Assembly: GCA_944391475.1 (NCBI GenBank)
Contig: CALXTR010000001.1
Span: 1 to 64,000, forward strand
Source of the DNA: an uncultured Alphaproteobacteria bacterium
GTDB taxonomy: Bacteria > Pseudomonadota > Alphaproteobacteria > RF32 > CAG-239
Length of the DNA: 64,000 nucleotides
Direction: 5' to 3'
Made by a program: the position numbers and the translations under genes. Within the stretch, counting starts at the first letter, position 1; every line of letters starts with the position of its first letter. Under the pieces are notes generated by a model that was not told the DNA's origin, searched no databases, and saw nothing but the letters and a program-made list of their open reading frames with translations. Shown in pieces: positions 19,717 to 29,280 of the stretch.

Positions 19717-20919
19717 ATGACCAATAATCGGCGCGTATTTGTATTTATGATGGATTCATTTGGGATTGGCGGTGCTCCCGATGCCGCTCAATATGCTAAT
19801 CAGGGGGCTAATACTTTGGGGCATATTGCCAAAGCTTTTCCGCAGCTTGAAATCTCTAATCTGTTATCATTAGGGTTGGGGCAGGCGGCCGCAGAAGCAT
19901 CAGGGCAATCTTTAGCGCTTTCTTGCCCGTCAAAACCAACATTAAATCTGCCTTCTAAGTTTGGTCATGCCAAAGAAATCAGTGTCGATAAAGATACGGT
20001 TTCTGGTCACTGGGAAATGGCTGGTTTGCCCAATCTTAAAGGGTGGGGACATTTTCCGCCGCAGTATCCGTCTTTTCCTAACGAACTGATTGAGCAGTTA
20101 ATCATTGATGCACATATCCCCGGAATTTTAGGCAACAAGGCGGCCTCGGGTACGGTGATAATTCAGGAACTGGGTGAAGAACATATTAAAACTCAAAAAC
20201 CAATTTGCTACACCTCGGCAGATAGTTGTTTTCAAATTGCCGCACATGAAAAGTATTTTGGCTTGGAACGGCTTTATCAAGTGTGCGAGGCGGCATATAA
20301 ACTAGTCCAACCTTATCGTATCGGGCGGATTATTGCCCGACCGTTTGTCGGTGAAAAAAGCGGCGAATTTGTCCGTACAACGAATCGGCGCGATTATGCG
20401 GCTTTGCCCTTTGGTGAAACCCTTTTAGACAAGCTGGTGAAAGCCAAACATGAGGTGGTGGCGATTGGGGCAATTAATGATATTTATGCGCATCGCGGTA
20501 TCACTAAACCTATTCGCTCGGCCGGGCTTAAAGATTTGTGGGATGCCACACTTGCTGAGATGAAGATTGCGCCCAACGGGAGTTTGGTGTTTGTGAATTT
20601 TGAAGATTTTGATATGCTATATGGTCATCGGCGCGATGTTCAAGGTTATGCCAAGGCGCTGGAATATTTTGACAGCCGCTTGCCGGAAGTTAAAAATTTT
20701 ATCAAGTCCGGAGATGTCATCATTATCACGGCTGATCATGGTAATGACCCAACTTATGAGGGAACTGACCATACGCGTGAGCAAGTGCCGGTTTTGGCGT
20801 TTGGACCCGATATTAAACCTGAAAATTTGGGCCAGCGAAAAACTTATGCCGATATTGGGCAGAGTATTGCCGCTTATTTGCAAATTGAACCGCTAGCCTA
20901 TGGAGAATCGTTTCTATGA
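19717..20919 (+). CDS. deoB: Phosphopentomutase
   Basis: 400 aa alkaline-phosphatase-superfamily enzyme. Metal and phosphate motifs: MMDSFGIGGAPDA, DKDTVSGHWEMAG with the phosphorylated Thr, TSADSCFQIAAHE, DIYAHRGI, and ADHGNDPTYEGTDHTRE. It interconverts ribose-1-phosphate (or deoxyribose-1-phosphate) and the 5-phosphate in nucleoside salvage. AGAAAGGA lies before the ATG. Its stop overlaps the next gene (ATGA), a nucleoside phosphorylase homologue, which fits a salvage operon. Confidence 0.96.
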   Translation: MTNNRRVFVFMMDSFGIGGAPDAAQYANQGANTLGHIAKAFPQLEISNLLSLGLGQAAAEASGQSLALSCPSKPTLNLPSKFGHAKEISVDKDTVSGHWEMAGLPNLKGWGHFPPQYPSFPNELIEQLIIDAHIPGILGNKAASGTVIIQELGEEHIKTQKPICYTSADSCFQIAAHEKYFGLERLYQVCEAAYKLVQPYRIGRIIARPFVGEKSGEFVRTTNRRDYAALPFGETLLDKLVKAKHEVVAIGAINDIYAHRGITKPIRSAGLKDLWDATLAEMKIAPNGSLVFVNFEDFDMLYGHRRDVQGYAKALEYFDSRLPEVKNFIKSGDVIIITADHGNDPTYEGTDHTREQVPVLAFGPDIKPENLGQRKTYADIGQSIAAYLQIEPLAYGESFL

Positions 20920-21677
20920 GTTATAAGGCAGAAAATTTACCCCAAGATAAGCATATTTTTTTAGGTCGTCAGGGTGGGGTTTCAAGCGGAAAATATGCCA
21001 GCTTAAATATTCGGGCACGGAGTTTGGACCGACCGGAGAATATTGCTCAAAACCGCAAAATTGCCGCGCAAAAATTAGGGCTTGAACCAAAGCAAGTGAT
21101 GATACTTTGTCAAAGCGCCTCAACCGATGTGGTGGAAGTGGATACAGCTTCACAAGACCAAATTAAAGCCGATGGCATGGTTTGTACTACTCCGGGGATT
21201 GCGCTTTCTATTGGGACAGCGGATTGTCTGCCGATTTTGCTAGCAGACTACAAGCACGGAGTTATCGGAGCAGCGCACGCCGGCTGGCGCGGTGCGGTGC
21301 GTGGGGTTATCGAAAACACAGTGCGCTTGATGTTACAAAAAGGGGCGGTACTAAACGATATTGCGGCGGCTTTAGGACCGTGCATTCAGCAAAAATCTTT
21401 TGAAGTTGGAGCAGAGGTGCGTGCAGAGTGTGTGTCAATCTCGGCTGATTACGCTCGCTTTTTTGCGCCTGGAAAAGATCCTGAACATTTTTGGTTTGAT
21501 TTGGAAGGCTTATCCCGTTATCGTTTGGAGCAATTGGGCATCACCAACATTACCGCTTCGGGGATTGATACCTATACCGATGAGGAAAATTATTTTAGTT
21601 TTCGGCGGGATACTCACCAAGGAAATGTTACTGCTCCGGGGGATTTTGGTGGGCATATCTCGCTGATAAAATTATAA
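20916..21677 (+). CDS. pgeF: PgeF/YfiH (DUF152) purine nucleoside phosphorylase family
   Basis: 253 aa. Motifs with the zinc ligands of the family: IGTADCLPILL, GAAHAGWRGAVRG and LGPCIQQKSFEVG, plus the end SFRRD. This family was long called multicopper polyphenol oxidase (laccase); members act as purine nucleoside phosphorylase/adenosine deaminase or as a peptidoglycan-editing factor. Coupling to deoB by a 4-bp overlap favours the nucleoside role here. Confidence 0.92.
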   Translation: MSYKAENLPQDKHIFLGRQGGVSSGKYASLNIRARSLDRPENIAQNRKIAAQKLGLEPKQVMILCQSASTDVVEVDTASQDQIKADGMVCTTPGIALSIGTADCLPILLADYKHGVIGAAHAGWRGAVRGVIENTVRLMLQKGAVLNDIAAALGPCIQQKSFEVGAEVRAECVSISADYARFFAPGKDPEHFWFDLEGLSRYRLEQLGITNITASGIDTYTDEENYFSFRRDTHQGNVTAPGDFGGHISLIKL

Positions 21678-21742
21678 ATTGCTTTATTTTTGCAAAAAAA
21701 TGATGTATAAAAGCTCTAGGATTAACAATTAGCAGAGTTTGA

Positions 21743-22873
21743 ATGTCACCGTTAGGTAAATTTACACTGGCTGTTTTGGGATTGCGCCTGGCCGGAGCGA
21801 ACGGCTTTTTTTTAGGATTGTGGCTGGGACATATCTTAATTGATAATAGCAAGGTTATTCATAAAATCGAATCGGCAATGGCACAGCTTGATGATAATAT
21901 CCGGCTGATGTTGCCCTATAATGCTTCGCGCTATTATAACCGGATTGAGGGTAATTTCTGGGGCAAAATTTGGGGTGCGGTGCTGGGTAGTGTGCTGTTT
22001 GGTTTTTATGGCTTTTTGCTATTGTTTATTGTGGGCCATTTTGTGTTTGATACTCCTCGCTCATCGCACGCAAGAGCTTTTCGGGCTAAGTTTGATGAGC
22101 TGTTTAATGCTCATATCGGCAAAATCAGCGGCGGCATTTTAGGTTTTGTATCCGGTAGCAATATCTTGGTTTTTGTGGGGGTGGTGTTAGGTTTCTTTTT
22201 TGATATGCGCCACAAGCTCAAGTTTGGGGCGAAATTGCCGAAATTGGTGTTGCCGATGTTTATTTGGGGTGGCAATCGTTATCTCAAGACAGTGGCGGCT
22301 TTGGCGGCAAAAATTGCTAAGGCAGACGGGGTGGTCAGTGCGACCGAAATTAAAACTTTCAAAAATATTTTCAAAATTGATGAACGGGATAATTCCCAAA
22401 TCTCCAAAATTTTTAACAAAGCTAAAGAAACTGTTGATGGCTATGAACATTTTGCCAAAGTTTTGGGTAAGCTTACGGCCGGTAAGCTGGAGCTTAAAGA
22501 AAAGGTGGTGGAAAGCTTGTTCAAAATTGCTTGGGTGGACGGACAAATCAGCGATTTTGAGCGTGGGGTGTTGCGCAAAATTTCTGATTTAATCGGCTTG
22601 CCGGAAGGTAATTTTAAGGTGATTGAGGAAAGTTTTGAACCCAAACCAACCTCTAAAGCCAATGTATGCGATTTTTATGATATCTTAGGGGTGATGCGTA
22701 ATGCCAGTGATAGTGAAATCAAAAAACGCTGGCGGGAGCTCATTCAGGAATATCACCCCGATAAAGTACAAGCCAGCGGCGGAACTCCGGCTGAGGTAGA
22801 GGCCTCGACACTTAAAATGGCTGAGATTAATGCTGCTTATGAGGCGCTTATCAAATCGCGTCATGCGGCTTGA
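21743..22873 (+). CDS. TerB/DnaJ-domain membrane protein, DjlA-like
   Basis: 376 aa. Several N-terminal hydrophobic segments (FFLGLWLGHILI; a glycine-rich pair near residues 75-105; FVGVVLGFFF near 150), then a TerB-like helical domain with two acidic motifs (AKADGVVSATEIKTFKNIF and AWVDGQISDFERGVL), and a C-terminal J domain (YDILGVMRNASDSEIKKRW, with HPD at about residue 339). Domain order is as in DjlA, a membrane-anchored DnaK co-chaperone linked to envelope stress, but the N-terminal membrane part is longer. The stop lies 14 bp before the radical SAM gene. Confidence 0.85.
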   Translation: MSPLGKFTLAVLGLRLAGANGFFLGLWLGHILIDNSKVIHKIESAMAQLDDNIRLMLPYNASRYYNRIEGNFWGKIWGAVLGSVLFGFYGFLLLFIVGHFVFDTPRSSHARAFRAKFDELFNAHIGKISGGILGFVSGSNILVFVGVVLGFFFDMRHKLKFGAKLPKLVLPMFIWGGNRYLKTVAALAAKIAKADGVVSATEIKTFKNIFKIDERDNSQISKIFNKAKETVDGYEHFAKVLGKLTAGKLELKEKVVESLFKIAWVDGQISDFERGVLRKISDLIGLPEGNFKVIEESFEPKPTSKANVCDFYDILGVMRNASDSEIKKRWRELIQEYHPDKVQASGGTPAEVEASTLKMAEINAAYEALIKSRHAA

Positions 22874-22889
22874 TAAGCAGGAGCTCATG

Positions 22890-24344
22890 ATGAAAATTGT
22901 TTTTGCCACCATTAATGCCCGATACTCTCATACTTCGTTTGGTTTGCGATATCTCAAGGCCAATCTGTATGAGTTTGAAAATGAGGCGGAAATTTGTGAA
23001 TTTAGCCTAGACGAATCGGTGCAGGAAATTGCCGAGAAAATTATTAATCTGAAACCAGATATGGTCGGTTTGGGAGCTTATATCTGGAATATTGAGGCAA
23101 TTTTGAAGGTGGCAGAAATTATCAAAGCGATTTTGCCACAGACAATTTTGGTCTTGGGCGGGCCGGAAGTTTCTTACGAATATGACGAATTTTTACCTTA
23201 TTGCGACTATCTGATTGTGGGTGAAGGGGAGTTGGCGTGGTATGAACTGGTCAAAGCTTATCAGTCAGCTAATCTACCAACCCAAAAGGTTATTTGTCGT
23301 CCCATTTGTGATTTAACCAAGCTCAAAATGCCTTATTATCTTTACAGCGATGAAGACATTGCTCAGCGGTTAATCTATGTGGAGGCGACGCGCGGGTGTC
23401 CGTTTAGCTGTGAGTTTTGTCTTTCTTCCTTATCTAGGGGGGTGCGTGAGTTTAATCTCGATGAATTTTTAGCAGAGATGAGTACGCTTATCAAACGTGG
23501 GGTTCGGCAGTTCAAATTTGTGGACAGGACGTTTAATCTCAAAATTGATAATGTGCGCAAAATTTTGAATTTCTTTAAGCAAAACTGGATTTCGGGAATG
23601 TATTTGCATTTTGAAATTTTTCCGGACCGTCTAAACGCACAAATGCTGGAAGAAATTGCAAATTTTCCGGCCGGCGGACTTCATTTGGAAGCCGGAGTAC
23701 AAAGTTTTTTTGAGCCTTCTTTGCAAGCAATTTCTCGTCGTCAAGACGAGGCAAAAACTTTAGCCAACTTGCATTTTATTTGTGAGCAAACCGGAGCGGA
23801 AATTCATGCTGATTTGGTGGCTGGTTTGCCGCACTCGACTTATGAAACATTTAAGACTGATTTTGACAAGCTGATGGCAGTGCGCCCGCAAGAGCTTCAA
23901 CTTGGTATCTTAAAACGCTTGCGCGGGGCTCCGATTGATCGTCATACGATTGATTGTCAGATGGTTTATTCTAAATATCCGCCTTATGAAATTATGCAGA
24001 CCAAAGATATGTCTTATACTGAGCTCCAAGAGATTAAGCGGATTGCGCGCTATTTGGATATTTTTTATAATTCGGGTAATTTTCCAAAGTCGGCCGAACT
24101 GCTGCTAAAAGCGCAGAATTCGCCGTTTGAGGTGATGGCAGATTTTAGCCGCTTTATTTGGAATAATTATCAGCAGACGCACAAAATTTCTATCGGACGG
24201 CAGACCCAAATGCTGTTTGAATATTTGCAAAAATATTATTCGCGGGTGCAGGTTGCGGAAGCATTACTTGAAGATTACGAACGCAAAGGGCGCAAGGATA
24301 ATGTGTTTTATTTACGGGAGGTGTTGAAATGCAAGAAAGACTGA
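22890..24344 (+). CDS. B12-binding-domain radical SAM enzyme (DUF4080 type)
   Basis: 484 aa. N-terminal cobalamin-binding-like domain (VFATINARYSHTSFGLRYL; VGLGAYIWN; VLGGPEVSYEYD; LIVGEGE), then a radical SAM core with the cluster cysteines in RGCPFSCEFCLSS (CxxxCxxC, near residue 168), and a C-terminal DUF4080-like region. Such enzymes bind a 4Fe-4S cluster and S-adenosylmethionine; the substrate of this branch is not known. AGGAG precedes two adjacent ATGs (22887 and 22890). The end overlaps the amidase gene by 16 bp. Confidence 0.85.
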   Translation: MKIVFATINARYSHTSFGLRYLKANLYEFENEAEICEFSLDESVQEIAEKIINLKPDMVGLGAYIWNIEAILKVAEIIKAILPQTILVLGGPEVSYEYDEFLPYCDYLIVGEGELAWYELVKAYQSANLPTQKVICRPICDLTKLKMPYYLYSDEDIAQRLIYVEATRGCPFSCEFCLSSLSRGVREFNLDEFLAEMSTLIKRGVRQFKFVDRTFNLKIDNVRKILNFFKQNWISGMYLHFEIFPDRLNAQMLEEIANFPAGGLHLEAGVQSFFEPSLQAISRRQDEAKTLANLHFICEQTGAEIHADLVAGLPHSTYETFKTDFDKLMAVRPQELQLGILKRLRGAPIDRHTIDCQMVYSKYPPYEIMQTKDMSYTELQEIKRIARYLDIFYNSGNFPKSAELLLKAQNSPFEVMADFSRFIWNNYQQTHKISIGRQTQMLFEYLQKYYSRVQVAEALLEDYERKGRKDNVFYLREVLKCKKD

Positions 24345-25045
24345 TGCCGCATTTTGCTGAACGCAAGATGCCGGTTGAGATGGTGGTGTTGCACTGTAGT
24401 GCTTTTCCTCTCGAAAAATGTTTGGAAATTTGGAATGGTTATCAAGTTAGTCCGCATTATGTGATTGACGAACAAGGCGAACTGTTCAAACTGGTAGATG
24501 AAAAGTATCGGGCTTATCATGCTGGTAAAGGTTATTGGTATGGGCGCGAAGGAGATATGAACGAAGGTTCAATCGGGATTGAACTTGTCAATATGACTTT
24601 GGGACAAACGTCTGATAGCTACACTAAAGCACAGCTCAATACTCTTATCTCTCTTTTACAAAACTTAATCAAAAAATATAATATCAAACCACAAAATATT
24701 GTCGGGCATTCGGATATTGCGCCATTGCGTAAGGCTGATCCGGGAGCGGCATTTCCGTGGGAAAAATTAGCTAAACATGGAATCGGGCGTTGGTATAAAT
24801 CTTCAAGCTCAACAGAGCTAAAATCGCGCGATGCAGTTAGTTTGCTAAAAGGGCTAGGCTATGATACTTGCGATGAAGAAATTGCCATCGCCTCGGCTTA
24901 TGCTTTTTGCCGGCACTACCTTCCGGAGGAAGTAAAATTTGACCCGGATATGCAGCATTTGCTCGACAATGTGTATCCTAAAAATGATAAGAGCCTCTTA
25001 ACGAGAGAGGCTGTTATCTCGGCACTTAATCGGCTTAGTGATTAG
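24329..25045 (+). CDS. N-acetylmuramoyl-L-alanine amidase (Amidase_2/AmpD type)
   Basis: 238 aa. Amidase_2 fold: zinc His22 in VVLHCSAF, SPHYVIDEQGELFKLV, AYHAG, the core SIGIELVN and the second metal site in VGHSDIAPLRKADPG. A C-terminal ~70-residue helical part (SRDAVSLLKGLGY) resembles a small peptidoglycan-binding domain. There is no signal peptide, so it is likely a cytoplasmic AmpD-like recycling amidase that cuts anhydro-muropeptides. It overlaps the radical SAM gene and converges on the CNNM gene. Confidence 0.88.
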   Translation: MQERLMPHFAERKMPVEMVVLHCSAFPLEKCLEIWNGYQVSPHYVIDEQGELFKLVDEKYRAYHAGKGYWYGREGDMNEGSIGIELVNMTLGQTSDSYTKAQLNTLISLLQNLIKKYNIKPQNIVGHSDIAPLRKADPGAAFPWEKLAKHGIGRWYKSSSSTELKSRDAVSLLKGLGYDTCDEEIAIASAYAFCRHYLPEEVKFDPDMQHLLDNVYPKNDKSLLTREAVISALNRLSD

Positions 25046-25054
25046 GCGTTTGGC

Positions 25055-26092
25055 TTATTCGGCCGGAATGGTTATGCCTTTTTGTTCTTGTTTCTTTTTC
25101 CATTTCATTTTGGCATATAATCTCATGTCGGTAACCTGGTCGGTTTCGTCAAGAATCTCTTTACCAAGTATGGTTTCTATGATGTCTTCTAAAGTGACAA
25201 TACCAACCCAGTTGCCAAACTGGTCGATAACCAAAGCCATATGATTATGGTCTTCAATCATGGCATAGAGCACTTGTTCTAAGCGTCCTTCAGCGGCAAA
25301 GCTCTTCATCTCGCGAGAATAATCTTCAACCTTATCGGTGCTTTTGGCTTTTAAGGCACTGGATTTGTGAATGTAGCCGCGAAAGTCTTGCTCATTTTCA
25401 TCAACAATCGGGAAACGTGAAAAAGGTGATGATGCCGTTATCTTCTCAAATTCTTTGATGCTGATATTAGGCAAAACCGAAACCACTACCGTTCTTGGGG
25501 TCATAACATCTTTAATCTTAACTTCTTGGAGGTTAATCACATTATTAATTACCCGATATTTACCCTCGGTAATGACCTTTTCATCGCGCCCCATTTTGGC
25601 CAAAGCTTTGATCTCGTCTTTGATGTTGGAGCTGTCATTATCGTCACCGAACATGCCCATGATGAAGTCGGAAATGTATAAGAATGGTTTCAATATTACA
25701 ATCATTGCTTTTAGGGTGATACACATGGCCGGAACCAGTTTTTTCCAATATTTGGCGCCAATTGTCTTGGGCAAAATTTCTGATAAAACCAAAATGGCTA
25801 AGGTCATGATACCGGAGGCTAAACCTAGATAAGCTTGACCATACATTTCGGCTACTTGAGCACCAACACCTGCCGCACCAACGGTGTGGGCAATGGTGTT
25901 AAGGGTTAAAATAGCGGCCAGAGGCGTGTCAATATTTTGCTTGAGGGCAGAAACTTTTTTATACCATTTGGGGCTTTTTTCTTCCAGCTGAGCAATGTAA
26001 CTTGGTGTGATTGAAAGTAAAGCGGCTTCCATAATCGAACATAAAAATGAAATACCAATAGCGGTAGTTGCGAAAAATATTAATAAAAACAT
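25055..26092 (-). CDS. CNNM/CorC-family membrane protein with CBS pair
   Basis: 345 aa. N-terminal DUF21 domain with membrane helices (SFLCSIMEAALLSITPSYIA; AAILTLNTIAHTVGAAGVG; LAILVLSEILPKTIGAKYW), then two CBS domains (DVMTPRTVVVSVLPN and FGNWVGIVTLEDIIETILG). It lacks the usual long C-terminal CorC_HlyC domain. The family is linked to Mg2+ or Co2+ efflux; the older name hemolysin is misleading. AAGGGA lies upstream of the ATG. It is divergent from the glycosyltransferase cluster. Confidence 0.9.
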   Translation of the reverse strand: MFLLIFFATTAIGISFLCSIMEAALLSITPSYIAQLEEKSPKWYKKVSALKQNIDTPLAAILTLNTIAHTVGAAGVGAQVAEMYGQAYLGLASGIMTLAILVLSEILPKTIGAKYWKKLVPAMCITLKAMIVILKPFLYISDFIMGMFGDDNDSSNIKDEIKALAKMGRDEKVITEGKYRVINNVINLQEVKIKDVMTPRTVVVSVLPNISIKEFEKITASSPFSRFPIVDENEQDFRGYIHKSSALKAKSTDKVEDYSREMKSFAAEGRLEQVLYAMIEDHNHMALVIDQFGNWVGIVTLEDIIETILGKEILDETDQVTDMRLYAKMKWKKKQEQKGITIPAE

Positions 26093-26210
26093 TGTAAAAA
26101 AAAATATCCCTTGTTATTAAAGACAAAACACAATATAGCAAAATCTTTATAAAAAATAAAGGATATTTATTTATAATCAGGCAAAGTAATAAAATTTTGG
26201 CGAGGTAAAA

Positions 26211-27209
26211 ATGGAACCTTTGGTGAGTGTGGTTATTCCGATTTATAATGTGGAGAATTTTCTCAAAGATACTTTGGAAAGCGTATGTAACCAAACTTAT
26301 AAGAATTTGGAAATTATTTGTGTCGATGACGGCTCAACCGACAACTCACTTTCGGTGGCAAATTTTTATTCAGCCAAAGACAAGCGAATCAAGGTTATCA
26401 GTCAGGAAAATGCCGGTGTGAGTGCGGCGCGCAACCATGGTATCAAAGAGGCGAAAGGCGAATATATTTGTTTTTTGGATAGTGATGATTTTATGCATCC
26501 GCAAAATGTGGAACTGCAGGTTCGTGCTATGGAGCAAAGCGGAGCAGATTTGGTCTTTTGTTATTTCAAAAATGTTGCCGAAACGGCTGAGCTTGGTGGT
26601 TTTAATACTTTGAAGCCGCAACAAGCTAAGGTTTCAAATACCCCCTTAGGTGATTTTATATTCAAACGGAGCAAAATAGATTCATCTTCTTGCAACAAAC
26701 TGTATAAATGCAAATTAGTAAAGGAAAATCCGTTTAAGCTTGGAATTTCACGCGGAGAAGATGAGATTTTTGTGCTTAATTTGCTGACTAAAATCAAAAA
26801 AATCGCGGCTAACCCTGAGGTATTGGTGTTCTTTCGGAATCGGGGCGGATCTTTAACCAAGCAGAGTATTTCGGAAACCTATTTGTTTGACCATTATTTG
26901 TCATTTGTTTCGATGTCAGAAATTTTGTTGCGCCCCGAAATTTTGTTACAGGCCAAACTTAATCTGGGGCAGATAAAAACATATATGGCAAAGAAAATCT
27001 ACAAGCGTTTTGTGGTACATGTGTTGCGCAAAAATAAAAAATTGGCCGCTTCGCAACATTTGGTTGATATTGCAATCGATTATCTGAAAAAACTGATGGC
27101 AGCTCAAGTGTTTGAGACCAAATATCTACCTTGGTCGCGACAGGTGATGTTAAAATTATTTATGCAGAAAAAAGCCTTGGGCCTAATCTCAAAAATTTGT
27201 AAGTGGTAA
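26211..27209 (+). CDS. Family 2 glycosyltransferase
   Basis: 332 aa. GT-A fold: VSVVIPIYNVENFLKDTLES, VDDGSTDNS, the AGVSAARNHGI segment, and the metal-binding LDSDDFMHP near residue 90. The C-terminal half (ISRGEDEIFVLNLL) is typical of GT2 enzymes that build surface polysaccharides. It transfers a sugar from a nucleotide donor in the cytoplasm; acceptor unknown. GCGAGG precedes the ATG. The GT10 gene follows by 11 bp. Confidence 0.93.
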   Translation: MEPLVSVVIPIYNVENFLKDTLESVCNQTYKNLEIICVDDGSTDNSLSVANFYSAKDKRIKVISQENAGVSAARNHGIKEAKGEYICFLDSDDFMHPQNVELQVRAMEQSGADLVFCYFKNVAETAELGGFNTLKPQQAKVSNTPLGDFIFKRSKIDSSSCNKLYKCKLVKENPFKLGISRGEDEIFVLNLLTKIKKIAANPEVLVFFRNRGGSLTKQSISETYLFDHYLSFVSMSEILLRPEILLQAKLNLGQIKTYMAKKIYKRFVVHVLRKNKKLAASQHLVDIAIDYLKKLMAAQVFETKYLPWSRQVMLKLFMQKKALGLISKICKW

Positions 27210-27220
27210 GGATAAATTCA

Positions 27221-28138
27221 ATGGGACTATTGCGAAAATTTGAACGGGCTAAAAATGCTTATATTGGGCATGATATTAATGGTATTAAGCATTATAACTG
27301 GCATAGCGAAGATAAAAGCTGGGTAGGGGACTTTATTCGGGCGCGCTTTGCTCAAAAAGATTGGAAAAAACTTAGTGTAGTATCGGTATTTGGTTCGCCA
27401 AGAACTTTTTGGTTTCATAAAAACGAGAATAAAATCTTTTTTACCGGAGAAAATCCGGCACGATACCCAAACTATAAGGATAATGCTTTGCCTCACGTGA
27501 AAATCTCAATGGGGTTTGATTATCTTGATGCACCAAATTATCTGCGCTTTCCACTCTGGATTCATTATCTGTTTAAGCCGGAAAGTACTTATGAAGACAT
27601 TGTGCGCAAGGTGGAAGAAATTAATGAATTTCATCCTAAAAAAACTGATTTTTGTTCGCTGATTTGCAAACATGGCGGTGATGATAATTTGCGCGGAATT
27701 ATGTATGAGCAAATCTCTCAAATTGCACCGGTAATGTGTGCAGGCAAATTTATGCATAATGATGATCGCTTGTGGAACGAATATGCTAACAGTAAACGTA
27801 CTTATTTGGAGAATTTTAAGTTCTCAATTTGTCCCGAAAATTCTAATCGTACCGGATATGTAACGGAAAAATTATTCGAAGCTTTCCAATCGGGAACAGT
27901 GCCGATTTATTGGGGCTCAGACAACCAGCCCGAACCGGGGTTGATTAATAACCAAGCGGTGATTTTTTGGAATAACGGCGGAGATAATTCCGAGGCGCTC
28001 GCAAAAATTCGCAAACTTTGTGAATCTGACAAGGCTTATGAGCAATTTGTATCTCAGCCGCGTTTTACTCCCGAACTTACCCAATATGTCTGGAGCCGCT
28101 TTACCGAGTTTGAAAAGCGTATTCGTGAGTTGCTGTAA
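27221..28138 (+). CDS. GT10 fucosyltransferase-like protein
   Basis: 305 aa from the ATG at 27221 (TAAGGA upstream). The C-terminal half has the GT10 donor-binding signature: FKFSICPENS, GYVTEKLFEAFQSGTVPIYWGSD. The N-terminal half (VSVFGSPRTFW, FFTGENPARYPNY, FDYLDAPNYLRFPLWI) matches the acceptor domain. Bacterial members are alpha-1,3/4-fucosyltransferases that place fucose on surface glycans, sometimes to mimic host antigens. The donor sugar is not proven here. It shares an operon with the GT2 gene. Confidence 0.87.
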   Translation: MGLLRKFERAKNAYIGHDINGIKHYNWHSEDKSWVGDFIRARFAQKDWKKLSVVSVFGSPRTFWFHKNENKIFFTGENPARYPNYKDNALPHVKISMGFDYLDAPNYLRFPLWIHYLFKPESTYEDIVRKVEEINEFHPKKTDFCSLICKHGGDDNLRGIMYEQISQIAPVMCAGKFMHNDDRLWNEYANSKRTYLENFKFSICPENSNRTGYVTEKLFEAFQSGTVPIYWGSDNQPEPGLINNQAVIFWNNGGDNSEALAKIRKLCESDKAYEQFVSQPRFTPELTQYVWSRFTEFEKRIRELL

Positions 28139-28200
28139 AAATATCTTAAACCGATAGTTGGATAAAACCAAATTGATGATTAGATATTCTGCATTAATTA

Positions 28201-29280
28201 ATGCGGGGGTGTCTAAGCGTGAATATTTTTACTCAAAATTATCTACTTCGAGCCTGGAAAGCTCGTCATCTAGGGCAAGTATTACATAATCCGCTCAATG
28301 GTCAGGAGTTGGAGCTTAATTATTTGTGTCAGCGTGTGGCGCGTTTTAAGGCTTATTCATATTCTTCTAAGGTGGATATGAACTTGGCTGAAGTGCGCAA
28401 AGTGGTGGTCGAAGATGGCTGCAATTTGGTGTTAGATTTACGTGATAATCCATATATTCAAACTTTGGTACTTAAAGATAATTTTCGGGGCAAGGTTAAT
28501 CTTTCCCGCAGTAGTATCCGGAAAATTAAAATCGGTGCAAAATGCAATTGCGAGCTGATTATTCATAATAGTCGGGAGTGTTTTTCTCTTGGTTCGGGAG
28601 CTGGTTGGAGAGGCAAATTAGAGGTGAAAAACTCTTGTTTCAACCGTTTGGATTTGGGGCGAGACTGCTCGATTTTGATGCTTTTGCAGGACAATCGGGG
28701 AAGGAAAAATATTATGCTTGGCGATGGTTTTCGAGGTAGTGTGGAAGCACGGGGTTTGGCGGTGCCTAAATTTGAAGCCGGAAATGATTGCGAGGGCAAA
28801 ATTGAGCTAAGAGATGGTAGTGCTGACAATGGTGTGCGTAAGCTCTTGGCCGGAGATGATTTTGTCGGCACAATTGAAGCGTCGATGTATCCATATTTGG
28901 AGTGGGCGGAATTTGGCTGTAGAGCGGCCGGAAAAATAAATTTTCAGGCTTGTCCGTCGCTCAAAGTTTTGAAGTTTGAACGCGGTTTTAAGGGTAATGT
29001 GGATTTGAGCGGTTCGGGGATTGAATATGTAAGAGTTTTGGAAGAAGCGGCGGGAAATTTGGTGGTGGCGCGTTGCGAAAATTTGTTGCAAATGAAACTG
29101 CCGGCTGATCGCAAGGCCGTTATCACTTCGGATAGATATCCAATTAGGGTAAAATCGGGCGGAGTGCATTTATATTATTTGTTTAGCAATAAAAGTACAC
29201 CATGGCGCTATCATACTCCGTTTTATGCGGTATGGTGGAAAGCGATGCGACGGTATTTGAGAAAACAATTTAATGTTTGA
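28201..29280 (+). CDS. Predicted beta-solenoid protein of the glycan locus
   Basis: 359 aa, not a family I recognise. From about residue 70 to 310 it is built of ~20-24-residue units of two short beta strands joined by Gly/Asn/Asp turns: LVLKDNFRGKVNLSRSSIRK, IKIGAKCNCELIIHNSRE, SLGSGAGWRGKLEVKNS, MLGDGFRGSVEARGLAVPK, FEAGNDCEGKIELRDG, LLAGDDFVGTIEAS. The end is basic and aromatic (PWRYHTPFYAVWWKAMRRYLRK), possibly for membrane association. No signal peptide. A GTG at 28219 with GGGGG before it is an alternative start. Position after two glycosyltransferases suggests a scaffold or surface-glycan role; this is inference. It overlaps the next gene tail to tail by 11 bp. Confidence 0.7.
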   Translation: MRGCLSVNIFTQNYLLRAWKARHLGQVLHNPLNGQELELNYLCQRVARFKAYSYSSKVDMNLAEVRKVVVEDGCNLVLDLRDNPYIQTLVLKDNFRGKVNLSRSSIRKIKIGAKCNCELIIHNSRECFSLGSGAGWRGKLEVKNSCFNRLDLGRDCSILMLLQDNRGRKNIMLGDGFRGSVEARGLAVPKFEAGNDCEGKIELRDGSADNGVRKLLAGDDFVGTIEASMYPYLEWAEFGCRAAGKINFQACPSLKVLKFERGFKGNVDLSGSGIEYVRVLEEAAGNLVVARCENLLQMKLPADRKAVITSDRYPIRVKSGGVHLYYLFSNKSTPWRYHTPFYAVWWKAMRRYLRKQFNV

